NCBI RefSeq assembly: GCF_028368975.1
Contig: NZ_JAQNDM010000002.1
Coordinates: 4,582,425-4,646,424, forward strand
From: Stigmatella ashevillena
GTDB lineage: Bacteria; Myxococcota; Myxococcia; Myxococcales; Myxococcaceae
Direction of reading: 5' to 3'
DNA length: 64,000 bases
Below are positions 17,767-26,600 of the stretch, in pieces. Below the pieces are notes generated by a model that worked only from the letters and a program-made list of their open reading frames with translations, had not been told where the DNA came from and did not search any database. Each line of letters opens with the position of its first letter. The first letter of the stretch is position 1. Made by a program: the position numbers and the translations under genes.

Positions 17767-18546
17767 TCAGCTCGCTTTCTTCCGGGGCTTCGCGGCCCCT
17801 TTCTTCGCGGCCCCTTTCTTCGCGGCCCCTTTCTTCACTGCCGCCTTCTTCGCGGGCTCCTTCTTGGTGGCGGGACGCTTCTTCAGAAGCTGGCGCCGCG
17901 TCTTGAGTTCGCGGATGCACCGCTCCCCCACCCGCTGCGTGAGCACCTTGTTCATCGAAGAGCCCACCGCGATGCCCACCAGCGGCAAAGCCCTCAGGAA
18001 CCCCTTCGAGACCTGGAGCAGCGCGATCTTCGCCATCACGCGCACCAGCAACTTGGACACCTCGCGGGGGGTGTACTTCCAAATGGCAATGCCCTCGGCC
18101 TGCGCCACGTCCACGAAGAAGTTGCCCCCGCTCTTGGCCTCGTAGGTCCCGATGGAGGCCAGGAGGAAGGCCAGTTGGCGCTCCTCATCCTGGGTGATGT
18201 CAAAGCCATACAGGTGGCTGAGCACCAGCGCCATCTCCACCTCGTACTTGAGCATCATCCCCATGTCCGCCATCGCCCCGCCCGCGGCCGCCAGCAACGT
18301 CCCTGCCCCCGGCAGCAGTGCCGGGGCCGCCGTCAGGCCCCCCGTGATGGCCGTGCGCGTGGAGAAGTGGCGGACCACCGCCCCGCCGGCCGCATCGAGG
18401 GTGGCGGACGCGCCCTCCAGCTCGCGCTGCTGAGCGTTCTGGAGGAACTCCTCCGACAGCGCGATCAGGCTGTCCGTGGGAGCGAGAATCCGCTCGACCA
18501 CCGTCAGCAACTTGCTTCCCTGGCTCTGCTCTCCGGACTCCTGCAT
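17767..18546 (-). CDS. EcsC-family protein with a histone-H1-like Lys/Ala tail
   Basis: 259 residues. Residues 1-205 match the EcsC family: glycine-rich hydrophobic segments (PALLPGAGTLLAAAGGAMAD), an amphipathic helix region, and LPLVGIAVGSSMNKVLTQRVG. The last 45 residues are almost only Lys, Ala, Gly and Pro, with KKGAA repeated in tandem. The underlying DNA is a 15-bp tandem repeat (ttcttcgcggcccct units, about 17785-17835). Such tails bind nucleic acid or anionic surfaces in histone-like proteins. EcsC proteins are membrane-associated and of poorly known function, so the tail is an unusual addition. Confidence 0.8.
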   Translation of the reverse strand: MQESGEQSQGSKLLTVVERILAPTDSLIALSEEFLQNAQQRELEGASATLDAAGGAVVRHFSTRTAITGGLTAAPALLPGAGTLLAAAGGAMADMGMMLKYEVEMALVLSHLYGFDITQDEERQLAFLLASIGTYEAKSGGNFFVDVAQAEGIAIWKYTPREVSKLLVRVMAKIALLQVSKGFLRALPLVGIAVGSSMNKVLTQRVGERCIRELKTRRQLLKKRPATKKEPAKKAAVKKGAAKKGAAKKGAAKPRKKAS

Positions 18547-18596
18547 ACGGGCCCCCTTGCGGGAAGTCCCAGAGCGTTGGATCCAGGACGTGTGGT

Positions 18597-18926
18597 TCAG
18601 CAGCCTGAATACTCACACGTCTGAATCACACATCCAGGGGGAATCTTCGCCCGGGCTTCCTCCTGGGCCTGGGTACACGCCTTCGAGCAACCCTTCAGGA
18701 AGGACGCGCGGGCGCGCCCCCCCGAGGTGTACGGACAGATTCCCGAGCCCGTGTTGGTCACCGCACAGGCCGCCTGGCACTGCGTGTCAAAGGCGCCCCC
18801 GGACACGCCTTCTTCCTCGAAGGCTTCCTCTCCCACAGGGGCCCATGCGCCATGGGCTTCGCCACATCCCGCCAAGCCGAGGAGCAGGGCGGCACAGGCC
18901 GACAGCAGCAGTGAGCGTCGATTCAT
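18597..18926 (-). CDS. Small Cys-rich lipoprotein
   Basis: 109 residues from ATG 18926, giving the classic signal MNRRSLLLSACAALLLGLAGC with lipobox LAGC. The longer open frame upstream is low-complexity and rejected. The mature part has eight further Cys in the pattern CQAAC, C, CSKAC, C, CEYSGC, ending in Cys. It may be a disulphide-rich domain on the outer membrane. No family recognised. It is similar in style, but not clearly in sequence, to the secreted Cys-rich protein at 15671. Confidence 0.75.
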   Translation of the reverse strand: MNRRSLLLSACAALLLGLAGCGEAHGAWAPVGEEAFEEEGVSGGAFDTQCQAACAVTNTGSGICPYTSGGRARASFLKGCSKACTQAQEEARAKIPPGCVIQTCEYSGC

Positions 18927-19228
18927 GGCGGTGCTCCAGCTCGAAAACGGCAGGCGGCATGCCTTGCGCGGCCATGAAGTAAGGAGTGTGCCCACTGGGG
19001 CGGGAGGGGCACGAGCCCCCAGGGCAAGGCATGTGCCGGCTCCCGGGCGTTTGGTGGAAGCGCGGCGACTCCTGCCCCCCCCCAATGGTGTGAGGCCCGA
19101 TGACTCAATGTGTCAGCAGGCACAAGCACGCCTCTGCCGCGAGGAGCCGCGGGGGCAGGAGGAGGGTGTCGCGGATTCTTGCAAGCGCACCACCGGCCGT
19201 CCATTGTGCCGTCCCCCCAGGAGAAGAC
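18927..19228. promoter_or_regulatory. 302-bp divergent intergenic region
   Basis: This gap lies between the Cys-rich lipoprotein (leftward) and the porin-like gene (rightward) and probably holds both promoters. A GC hairpin is possible at 18995-19022 (ctgggg pairing with ccccag). I see no convincing gene; open frames here are shadows. Confidence 0.35.
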
Positions 19229-20563
19229 ATGACCTCTGTCCGACTCGCCGCCCTGCTCGTCTCTGGAGGACTCTGTGTGGCCACCCCTGCGCTGGCCCAG
19301 TCCCCCGTCTCCAGTGAAGCCGCTGCGCCGGTAGCCACGCCGCCTCCTCCTCCGGCCCCCGCCGACGCGCCCCCGCCCCCGCCGGCGCCGGTTCCCGCCG
19401 CCGCCCCGGACGATGAGAACATCTTCCGCTTCTACGGCACCTTCAACCCGCGGATCATCGCCGCCACGGGCGCGGTGGAGTCCTACAGCCAGCCCAACGC
19501 GTCGGCCATCACCGCCGCAGGCAACCCCGTCTTCTCCACCTCCTTCAACGAAGCGCGCTACTCCTTCCAGGTGGCGCAGTCCCGCCTCGGCTTCTGGCTC
19601 AACGAGAAGGGCCTCGTGCGCGCGCAGCTCGAGATCGACTTCGTGGACTTCGCCAAGGCCACGCCCACCGTCGCCAGCATGCCGCGGGTGCGGATTGCCC
19701 GCGTGGACTACGCCTTCGACCCCAGCCACACCCTGTCCCTGGGCCAGGACTGGGATCTGCACGCCCCGCTCAACCCGCATGGCATCAACCTGGTGGGCGC
19801 CCTGTTCGTCGGGGGCAACTCCGCCTTCATGCGCCAGCAGCTCAAGTACCTCTACTCCACCCCGTCGCTCGAGCTGGGCGCGGCGCTGGGCTTTCCCTCG
19901 CCCAACAACACGGCCAAGGATGCGTCCTTCGAGTTGGGCTTCGTGCCCACCCTGGCGGTGCGCGGCGCCTACAAGTCTGGCAAGAGCCGTGTGGGTGTCT
20001 CGGCCATCGCCTCTCGGCTGCCCTTCAACCTGGGCACCCCGGACGAGAAGTTCCGCACCGCCTACGCCACCGCGCTCTACTCCGAGCTCGCTCCGTCTCC
20101 CGACACCAACGTGCGCGTGGAGGTCAACTACGGGCAGAACTCTGCCAGCCTGGGTTTGCTGACCCTGGCGCTGGGCCGCAGCACCGAGGACCTGAAGGAG
20201 TTCGGTGGCTTCATCTCCGCGCGCCAGGCCCTCGCCGCCAAGCACGCCGTCTACGGCATGGCCGGCTACCAGAAGGTGCTCGACCCCGAGAAGGTGGTGC
20301 CCAGCTACGCCTATGGCACGCCCCCCGCCAACGGCGAGGCCCCCGCATTCAGCAGCGCCACCCTCTCGGGCACCGGCCCGGGCATGCTGCACAACGGCTC
20401 GGTGCGCGTGGGCTACGAGTTCAGGCCCTCTCGCAAGCTGGCCTTCGTGTTGGAAGGCTTCCTCTTCCGGTCGCACTTCCGGTTGCAGGCGGTGGATGTG
20501 CCCCGGGCCGAGCCGGTGCACACCACGCTCGGACTCGAGACCGGCGCGCTGCTGACCTTCTAA
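19229..20563 (+). CDS. Outer-membrane beta-barrel protein, porin-like
   Basis: 444 residues from ATG 19229, preceded by AGGAG, with signal peptide MTSVRLAALLVSGGLCVATPALAQ. A Pro/Ala linker (residues about 30-60) leads into a barrel starting at FRFYGTFNPRIIAATGAVES. Alternating hydrophobic strands run to a C-terminal Phe (TGALLTF), the usual recognition signal for BAM-assisted insertion. Segments such as QSRLGFWLNEKGLVRAQLEI and LSLGQDWDLHAPLNPHG recall DcaP-type trimeric porins. The substrate is unknown. It is convergent with the zinc-ribbon gene, 34 bp apart. Confidence 0.75.
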   Translation: MTSVRLAALLVSGGLCVATPALAQSPVSSEAAAPVATPPPPPAPADAPPPPPAPVPAAAPDDENIFRFYGTFNPRIIAATGAVESYSQPNASAITAAGNPVFSTSFNEARYSFQVAQSRLGFWLNEKGLVRAQLEIDFVDFAKATPTVASMPRVRIARVDYAFDPSHTLSLGQDWDLHAPLNPHGINLVGALFVGGNSAFMRQQLKYLYSTPSLELGAALGFPSPNNTAKDASFELGFVPTLAVRGAYKSGKSRVGVSAIASRLPFNLGTPDEKFRTAYATALYSELAPSPDTNVRVEVNYGQNSASLGLLTLALGRSTEDLKEFGGFISARQALAAKHAVYGMAGYQKVLDPEKVVPSYAYGTPPANGEAPAFSSATLSGTGPGMLHNGSVRVGYEFRPSRKLAFVLEGFLFRSHFRLQAVDVPRAEPVHTTLGLETGALLTF

Positions 20564-20597
20564 AGCCGTCCAGGCACACCCGCCGGGAGGCCCTTGC

Positions 20598-21245
20598 CTA
20601 CCGGCGCTGGGGAGTCCCGCACTCGGAGCAGAAGCGGGCCTGGGGCTTCATCTCCACGCCGCACTCCGAGCAATGCACCTTGGCAGCCGCCAGGGGCTTG
20701 CCGCACTCGGAACAGAACTTCCCGCCCGCGACGCGGGCACGGCAGTGGGGACAGGCCGAGGCCGCCGCCGAGCGCGCGGCCTTCATGTCCAGCGCCTCCA
20801 CCTGATCCACCTTGCGCGCCTTGTCCCAGGCCTGCTCCACCGCCACCTTGGCTTGGATGTGCGCGGCCTCCTCGTGGAGATCCGGCGCGCAGTCCTCGCA
20901 CAGCCCGCGCGCCTCGTTCCAGCACGCCTGCGGACACACCCAGTGGCCGCAGCGCGAGCAGTGCTCGAAGTGCTGCTTGGCTTCCTCCACCGCCTCGCCG
21001 TAGGCCTCGTCCCAAGCGCTGCCGCGCAAGGCATCCTTCACATGCTGGCCGGCGTAGGCAGCCCGCGACAGCGAGCCCCCAAAGAGCGAGCCCGCCGCCT
21101 TGAGGATGCCCGTCGCCACTCCCACCTTGCTGGCGATGAACGGCGACAGGTGGCCGTTGCGGCACTTGTCGCACTGGAACTCGAACTGAAAACCGAAGTT
21201 GTTGGAGCGGTCGGTGTAGTTGCGGGTGAACTGGATCATCGCCAT
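20598..21245 (-). CDS. Multi-zinc-ribbon cytoplasmic protein
   Basis: 215 residues from ATG 21245 (MAMIQFTRNYTDRSNN). At least five CxxC-type metal sites are visible: CDKC near residue 22, CSRC and CEDC in the middle, and a C-terminal double zinc ribbon (CPHC...CSEC, then CSEC...CSEC). The region from about 45 to 75 is a Gly/Ala segment (FIASKVGVATGILKAAG). Proteins of this layout are often found next to SPFH/virion-core-like proteins in bacteria, but none is present here. It probably mediates protein-protein or nucleic-acid contacts; the function is unknown. Confidence 0.75.
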   Translation of the reverse strand: MAMIQFTRNYTDRSNNFGFQFEFQCDKCRNGHLSPFIASKVGVATGILKAAGSLFGGSLSRAAYAGQHVKDALRGSAWDEAYGEAVEEAKQHFEHCSRCGHWVCPQACWNEARGLCEDCAPDLHEEAAHIQAKVAVEQAWDKARKVDQVEALDMKAARSAAASACPHCRARVAGGKFCSECGKPLAAAKVHCSECGVEMKPQARFCSECGTPQRR

Positions 21246-21374
21246 GGCGCGCGAACCTCGGGTGGGCGTCGAAGCGCCCGTCACGTTAACACGCACCGCT
21301 CGCGCAGGGGGAACCGGCCAGTCCTCCTACCCGAGGCCGTCAAAATTCGCGGGCCGGTCCGGGTTTACCTCGGC

Positions 21375-21812
21375 CTACTGGGCGGGGCTGACCTGCTCGA
21401 GCCACTGCTGGACGATCGACACCAGGGCCTTCTTGTGGGCGTTGATCTCCTTCACATCCATGCGGGAGAACGTGGCCACCGCCCGGTCTGGCGCGGCCCA
21501 CTTCAGCAGCGCCGAGGGATCCTCGATCTTCAGGGGCTTGGCACCGGGCTTCGCCTTGGCCCCGGTGTGGAAGACCACTTGAACCGCCCCGGGCGGATGC
21601 ACCTTGAAGGTGGCGAAGTGCTCGCCGACGTAGAAGCTGGGCGCGTTCCACTTGATGGCTTCGCGGATCCGCTTGTCGGCTCCTCGGATGATCGCCCTGA
21701 CCGCTTCAATCTCCGCCTTGTGGGGATGCTCCAGGCTGGCCATGAACGCATCGACATCGCTTCCGCCCGAAATGCTCTGGGCCTTCGCTGCCTTGGGCTT
21801 CATGGCCGGCAT
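21375..21812 (-). CDS. DUF1801 (YdhG-like) protein
   Basis: 145 residues; the family fold is seen in DAFMASLEHPHKAEIEAVR, IKWNAPSFYVGEHFATFKVH and the C-terminal AHKKALVSIVQQWLEQ. No catalytic residues are known for the family. The first codon (21812) lies 2 bp past the stop of the SDR gene, so the two form an operon. ATG 21803 is an equally plausible start. Cytoplasmic. Confidence 0.82.
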   Translation of the reverse strand: MPAMKPKAAKAQSISGGSDVDAFMASLEHPHKAEIEAVRAIIRGADKRIREAIKWNAPSFYVGEHFATFKVHPPGAVQVVFHTGAKAKPGAKPLKIEDPSALLKWAAPDRAVATFSRMDVKEINAHKKALVSIVQQWLEQVSPAQ

Positions 21813-21814
21813 GT

Positions 21815-22567
21815 TTAGATCTGCGCCGCACCACCGTCGACGAAGAGTTCGATCCCGTTGATGAAGCTGCTGTCGTCCGAGGCGAGGAACACCGCGGCCT
21901 TGGCGACCTCGTCAGGGTCCCCCAACCGGCCCAGGGGGATGGTGGCCGCCATCTGGCCAAACATCACTTGCGCCTCCTCCTCGCTCTTGGCGAGGCCATG
22001 CAGGCCGGGCGTCTTGATGGGGCCTGGGCTGATCGCGTTGACGCGAATGCGGCGGTCCTTCAAATCGAGGATCCAGCTGCGGGCGAAGTTCCGGACGGCG
22101 GCTTTGGTCGCGCCGTAGACGCTGAACGCCGGATTGCCCTGGGTGCCCGACGTCGAGCTGGTGAGGATGATGGAGGCGCCGTCGCGGAGCAGCGGCAGGG
22201 CCTTCTGTACCGTGAACAGCACGCCCTTGACGTTCGACGCGAAGGTGTCGTCGAAGTGCTTCTCGGTGATGGTGCCCAGGGGCGCGAACTCGCCCCCTCC
22301 CGCATTGGCGAAGAGGATATCGATGGGGGCCTTGTTCTGCTTCACCACCTCGTAGAGGCGGTCGATATCGGCCAGGTTCGACACGTCGCTCCGGACCCCC
22401 GTGGCGTGGGGACCTACCGCCTTCACCGCGGCATCCAGCTCCGCCTGGCGCCGACCCGTGATGAAGACGGTGGCACCCTCGGCCGCGAAACGCTTGGCCG
22501 TGGCCAGGCCAATCCCCGAGGTACCGCCCGTCACAACCGCCACCTTGCCCTGAAGTGTCTTGCTCAT
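21815..22567 (-). CDS. Short-chain dehydrogenase/reductase (SDR)
   Basis: 250 residues, classical SDR. Visible motifs: TGGTSGIG (NAD(P) binding, residues about 13-20), NAG (LFANAGGG), the catalytic Ser in TSSTSG, and Y-x-x-x-K in [11 protein letters not shown] at the end of the second strand (ITGRRQ) favours NADP. AAGGAGC precedes the ATG. It is divergently transcribed from a LysR regulator 127 bp away, a common arrangement in which the regulator controls the SDR. The substrate is unknown. Confidence 0.92.
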   Translation of the reverse strand: MSKTLQGKVAVVTGGTSGIGLATAKRFAAEGATVFITGRRQAELDAAVKAVGPHATGVRSDVSNLADIDRLYEVVKQNKAPIDILFANAGGGEFAPLGTITEKHFDDTFASNVKGVLFTVQKALPLLRDGASIILTSSTSGTQGNPAFSVYGATKAAVRNFARSWILDLKDRRIRVNAISPGPIKTPGLHGLAKSEEEAQVMFGQMAATIPLGRLGDPDEVAKAAVFLASDDSSFINGIELFVDGGAAQI

Positions 22568-22627
22568 CGTGCTGCTCCTTGTCGTTCGGCGGAGGAGTTC
22601 CTCGCCGACGAGGAAGATCTAGATTTG

Positions 22628-22688
22628 GAACGATGAGACCGGTAGATGGCCTTTCCGGAACCCAGCGTTCCTTTTTTAGAACGATGAG
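22628..22688. promoter_or_regulatory. Direct-repeat operator candidate between SDR and LysR genes
   Basis: The 10-bp sequence gaacgatgag occurs at 22628-22637 and again at 22679-22688, 51 bp apart, in the 127-bp divergent spacer. Spacing close to five helical turns would put both on the same DNA face. This suits a LysR tetramer bridging two sites, one close to each start codon. Inference from sequence only; the second copy overlaps the likely ribosome-binding region of the regulator. Confidence 0.45.
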
Positions 22689-22694
22689 GGCTCG

Positions 22695-23609
22695 ATGCAG
22701 GACCTGAACGACTTGTTCTTCTTCGCCGAGGTGGTCGCCCACGGGGGCTTCGCCCCTGCCGGGCGAGCGCTGCGGCAACCCAAGTCGAAGCTCAGCCGCC
22801 GGGTGGCGCAGCTCGAGGAGCAACTGGGGGTACGGCTGATCGAGCGGTCATCGCGCCGGTTCCGCGTCACCGACGTGGGGCAGGCCTTCTACGAGCACTG
22901 CCAGAACGTGATGGCGGAGGTGAAACGGGCCGAGGCCGCCGTGGCCGCGACCCAGGGCGAGCCCCATGGAACGGTCCGCTTCAGCTGTCCCCTGGGCATG
23001 ATGGAACCCCTGGCGGGCATCTTGTCCCAGTTCATGAAGCGGTATCCGCAGGTGAACTTGCAGGTGGTGGCCACCAACCGGCGGGTGGATCTCATCACCG
23101 AGCGCGTGGACGTCGCGCTCCGGGTGCGCACCGCGCTCGATACCGACGCGACCCTCACCGTGCGCACGCTCGCCAGGAGCCGCCGCATCCTCGTGGCGAG
23201 CCCCGATTGGGCCCGCCACCTCGGCGGCGCCAAGGATCTGGAGGCGCTCGGTTCGGTACCGACTTTGAGCTCGACCGAACAGTCAGGTCAGGACGTCTGG
23301 GAACTCATTGGCCCCGAGCAGCGGACGGCCGCCGTCCGCCATGAGCCCCGGTTGGCCTGCGGCGATTTCCTGGCCCTGCGAGAAGCGGCGATCGCCGGGC
23401 TGGGCGTCTCCCTGCTGCCCGGCCATTCATGTGGGGCCGCCTTGCGCTCCGGTCAGCTCGTCCATGTGTTTCCAGACTGGCACGCTCCGGATGGAATGGT
23501 GCACCTGGTCTTTACCAGCCGCCGGGGTCTGCCGCTCCCCGTGGGCGCGCTCATTGACCACCTCGCCGAACACGTTCGAGACCCTTTGCTCCTCGCCTCG
23601 CAAGGCTGA
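22695..23609 (+). CDS. LysR-family transcriptional regulator
   Basis: 304 residues. The N-terminal winged helix-turn-helix is MQDLNDLFFFAEVVAHGGFA, then RALRQPKSKLSRRVAQLEEQ. The substrate-binding domain follows (about 90-295), including GTVRFSCPLGMMEPL and VDLITERVDVALRV, typical of the AaeR/DsdC-like group. It probably controls its own expression and that of the SDR-DUF1801 operon. The effector is unknown. Confidence 0.93.
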   Translation: MQDLNDLFFFAEVVAHGGFAPAGRALRQPKSKLSRRVAQLEEQLGVRLIERSSRRFRVTDVGQAFYEHCQNVMAEVKRAEAAVAATQGEPHGTVRFSCPLGMMEPLAGILSQFMKRYPQVNLQVVATNRRVDLITERVDVALRVRTALDTDATLTVRTLARSRRILVASPDWARHLGGAKDLEALGSVPTLSSTEQSGQDVWELIGPEQRTAAVRHEPRLACGDFLALREAAIAGLGVSLLPGHSCGAALRSGQLVHVFPDWHAPDGMVHLVFTSRRGLPLPVGALIDHLAEHVRDPLLLASQG

Positions 23610-23646
23610 GGATGAACGGCACTCCACAACCCAGTAGGGTTTACGC

Positions 23647-26600
23647 ATGCTCATACGCACACTGTGCTTCACTCGCTTGTTCGCGATCGCGGCTGTCTTG
23701 ACTCTCGGATGTGGCTCTTCGTCCGAACCCGATAACGACGCGGGCCCGGACACCGATGCAGGCGCTGACGCAGGCCCAGACACCGATGCAGGGCCTGACA
23801 CCGACGCGGGTCCAGATACCGATGCAGGCACTGACGCAGGCCCAGACACCGATGCAGGGCCTGACACCGATGCAGGGCCTGACACCGACGCAGGGCCTGG
23901 CACCGACGCGGGGCCGGACATTCCCCATGACTTCTACTCGTCGTTCGAAGCCGCGGATCCGCAACCCACGTGGACCTCCACGGTCGAAACCGACGCGAAC
24001 GGACAAAAGAAGTCCTCCGGAGTCACCGGAGAGACGGACACGCGGATCCTCGGCAACATCATGGATCAGGTCACCGCAGTGACCGCCAGTGGCGAAAACC
24101 CTCCCGACGAGATCGCCCTCCGCATCGCCGATGGGGAGCTGACCTCCAAGTGGCTGGTGTTCACGAGCACGGGCTGGGTGCAGTTCAAGCTCGCGACCCC
24201 CATCGCCGTGAAGCGCTATGCCATCTCCTCCGCCAACGACGCGCCCGAGCGCGACCCCGCCGCGTGGACCCTCGAAGGCTCGCAGGATGGAACGAACTGG
24301 ACCGCGATCGACACTCGCAGCAACGAGTCGTTCGCCATGCGCTACGAAACCCACACCTACGAGTTTGCCAACACCACCGCCTATCTCCATTACCGGCTCA
24401 ACGTCACCGCCAACCACAGCGGCAACATCCTGCAAATCGCCGAGCTCCAACTCTCCAATGGCGACGACACGCCGCGTCCGGTGACCGACATGAAGAGCAT
24501 CGTCGGCAACGGCCCCGGCGCCTCGTGGAACGCCAAGCTCGGCGCCGGGTTCACCGGCACGCGCGCGTTCCGCTTCGCGGGCGCGGTCACGGCAAACAGC
24601 CGCGGTTACTCCTACAACAAGATCTTCGACGTCGACATCCGGGTCACTCCGACGACGGAGCTGTCGTATCTGATCTTCGTGGACGAGGCGACGAACAACC
24701 TGGCCTACCCGAGCACCTACGCGGCGCTCGATCTCGCCTTTGACGATGGCACCTACCTGAGCGACCTGAACGCCATCGACCAGCACCACGCCGTGCTGAG
24801 CCCGGCGGGACAGGGGGCGTCTCGCACGCTCTACTCCAATGATTGGAACTACAAAGCCTCACGCATTGGTGAGGTGGCTGCCGGTAAGACGATCAAGCGC
24901 ATCCTGGTGGGCTACGACCAACCGCAAGGACCGGTTTCGGCCTTCGGCGGATGGATTGACGACGTGCGGATCACCGCCCAGCCAGCTCGCACGGCGCCCA
25001 GTCACCTGTCGGATCACGTGACCACCCTGCGTGGCACCCTCTCCAGCGGCGGCTTCTCCCGGGGCAACAACTTCCCCGCGACGGCCGTCCCGCACGGTTT
25101 CAACTTCTGGACCCCGGTGACCAATGCAGGCTCGACGAGCTGGATTTACGAGTACCACCGCCGCAATGACGCGAACAACCACCCGGTGCTCCAGGCGCTC
25201 TCCCTGAGCCACCAGCCGAGCCCGTGGATGGGAGACCGGCAGAGCTTCCAGATCATGCCTTCGGCGGCCCAAGGCACGCCGAACGCCGGCCGCAGCGAGC
25301 GCGCCCTCCCCTTCCAGCACGAGAACGAGATCGCCCGGCCCTACTACTACGGCGTGAAGTTCAACGGCGGCATCCAGGCCGAATTCACCCCCACCGACCA
25401 CGCTGCGATCTTCCGCTTCACGTTCCCCGGTAACGACGCGAGCCTCATCTTCGATAACGTCAACAACAACGGTGGGCTCTCCCTTGACGCCTCTGCGCGC
25501 ACGCTCACGGGCTACTCCGATGCCCGCAGCGGGCTCTCGACGGGCGCCTCGCGGATTTTCATCTACGCCACGTTCGACAAGCCGGTGGCCGCAAGCGGCA
25601 TGCTCCCTGGCGGCGGCGGCGCGAACGTGACTGGCTACTTCCGCTTCACCGTCCCGGCGGCCGACCGCACCGTGACCATGCGCATCGCCACCTCACTCCT
25701 CAGCGTCGATCAGGCCAAGAAGAACCTCGCGCTGGAGATCTCCGACACCGACAGCTTCGACAGCGTGAAAGCACGCGCACAAGCGCTCTGGGATCAGAAG
25801 CTCGGCATCATCGAGGTCCAAGGTGCCAATGAGGACCAGCTCACCACGCTCTATTCCAACCTGTACCGGCTGTTCCTGTATCCGAACTCGGGCTTCGAGA
25901 ACACCGGCACGGCGGACGCTCCCGTCTACGCGCACGCGAGTCCGGTGGCGGCACCCACCGGCACCAGCACGCCCACGCAGACCGGGGCCAAGATCGTGAG
26001 CGGGAAGATCTACGTGAACAACGGCTTCTGGGACACCTACCGGGTAACCTGGCCCGCCTATGCGCTGTTCACGCCGACCCAGGCAGGCGAGCTGATTGAC
26101 GGCTTCGTGCAGCAATACAAGGAAGGCGGCTGGGTCGCGCGCTGGTCCTCGCCCGGCTACGCCGATCTCATGACGGGCACGAGCTCCGACGTCTCCTTCG
26201 CCGACGCTTATGTGAAGGGCGTCCGGAACTTCGACGCCGAGGCGGCCTACGACGCGGCCCTGCGAAACGCGACGGTCCGGCCGGCCAGCAGCGGCGTCGG
26301 GCGCAAGGGGCTCGAGTCATCGATCTTTCTCGGCTACACCCCGAACTCGACCGGCGCCGGTCTGTCGTGGGCGATGGCCGGCTACCTGAACGACTTCGGC
26401 ATCGCGAACATGGCGAGCGCGCTCTCCACGGACGTGAGCAATCCGCGCCACCAAGAGTACGTCGAGAGCGCGGAGTACTTCCTTGATCGCTCGCAGCATT
26501 ACGTGAACCTGTTCGACCCGTCGATCCAGTTCTTCCAGGGCAAGACGGAGAGTGGCGCGTTCGCGACGCCGGCAAACCTCTATGATCCGCGCATCTGGGG

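Noticed and set aside
23737-23920. Short tandem repeats considered as a CRISPR
   Set aside because: Units are coding, contiguous and make an Asp/Thr/Ala/Gly/Pro stalk in a lipoprotein.
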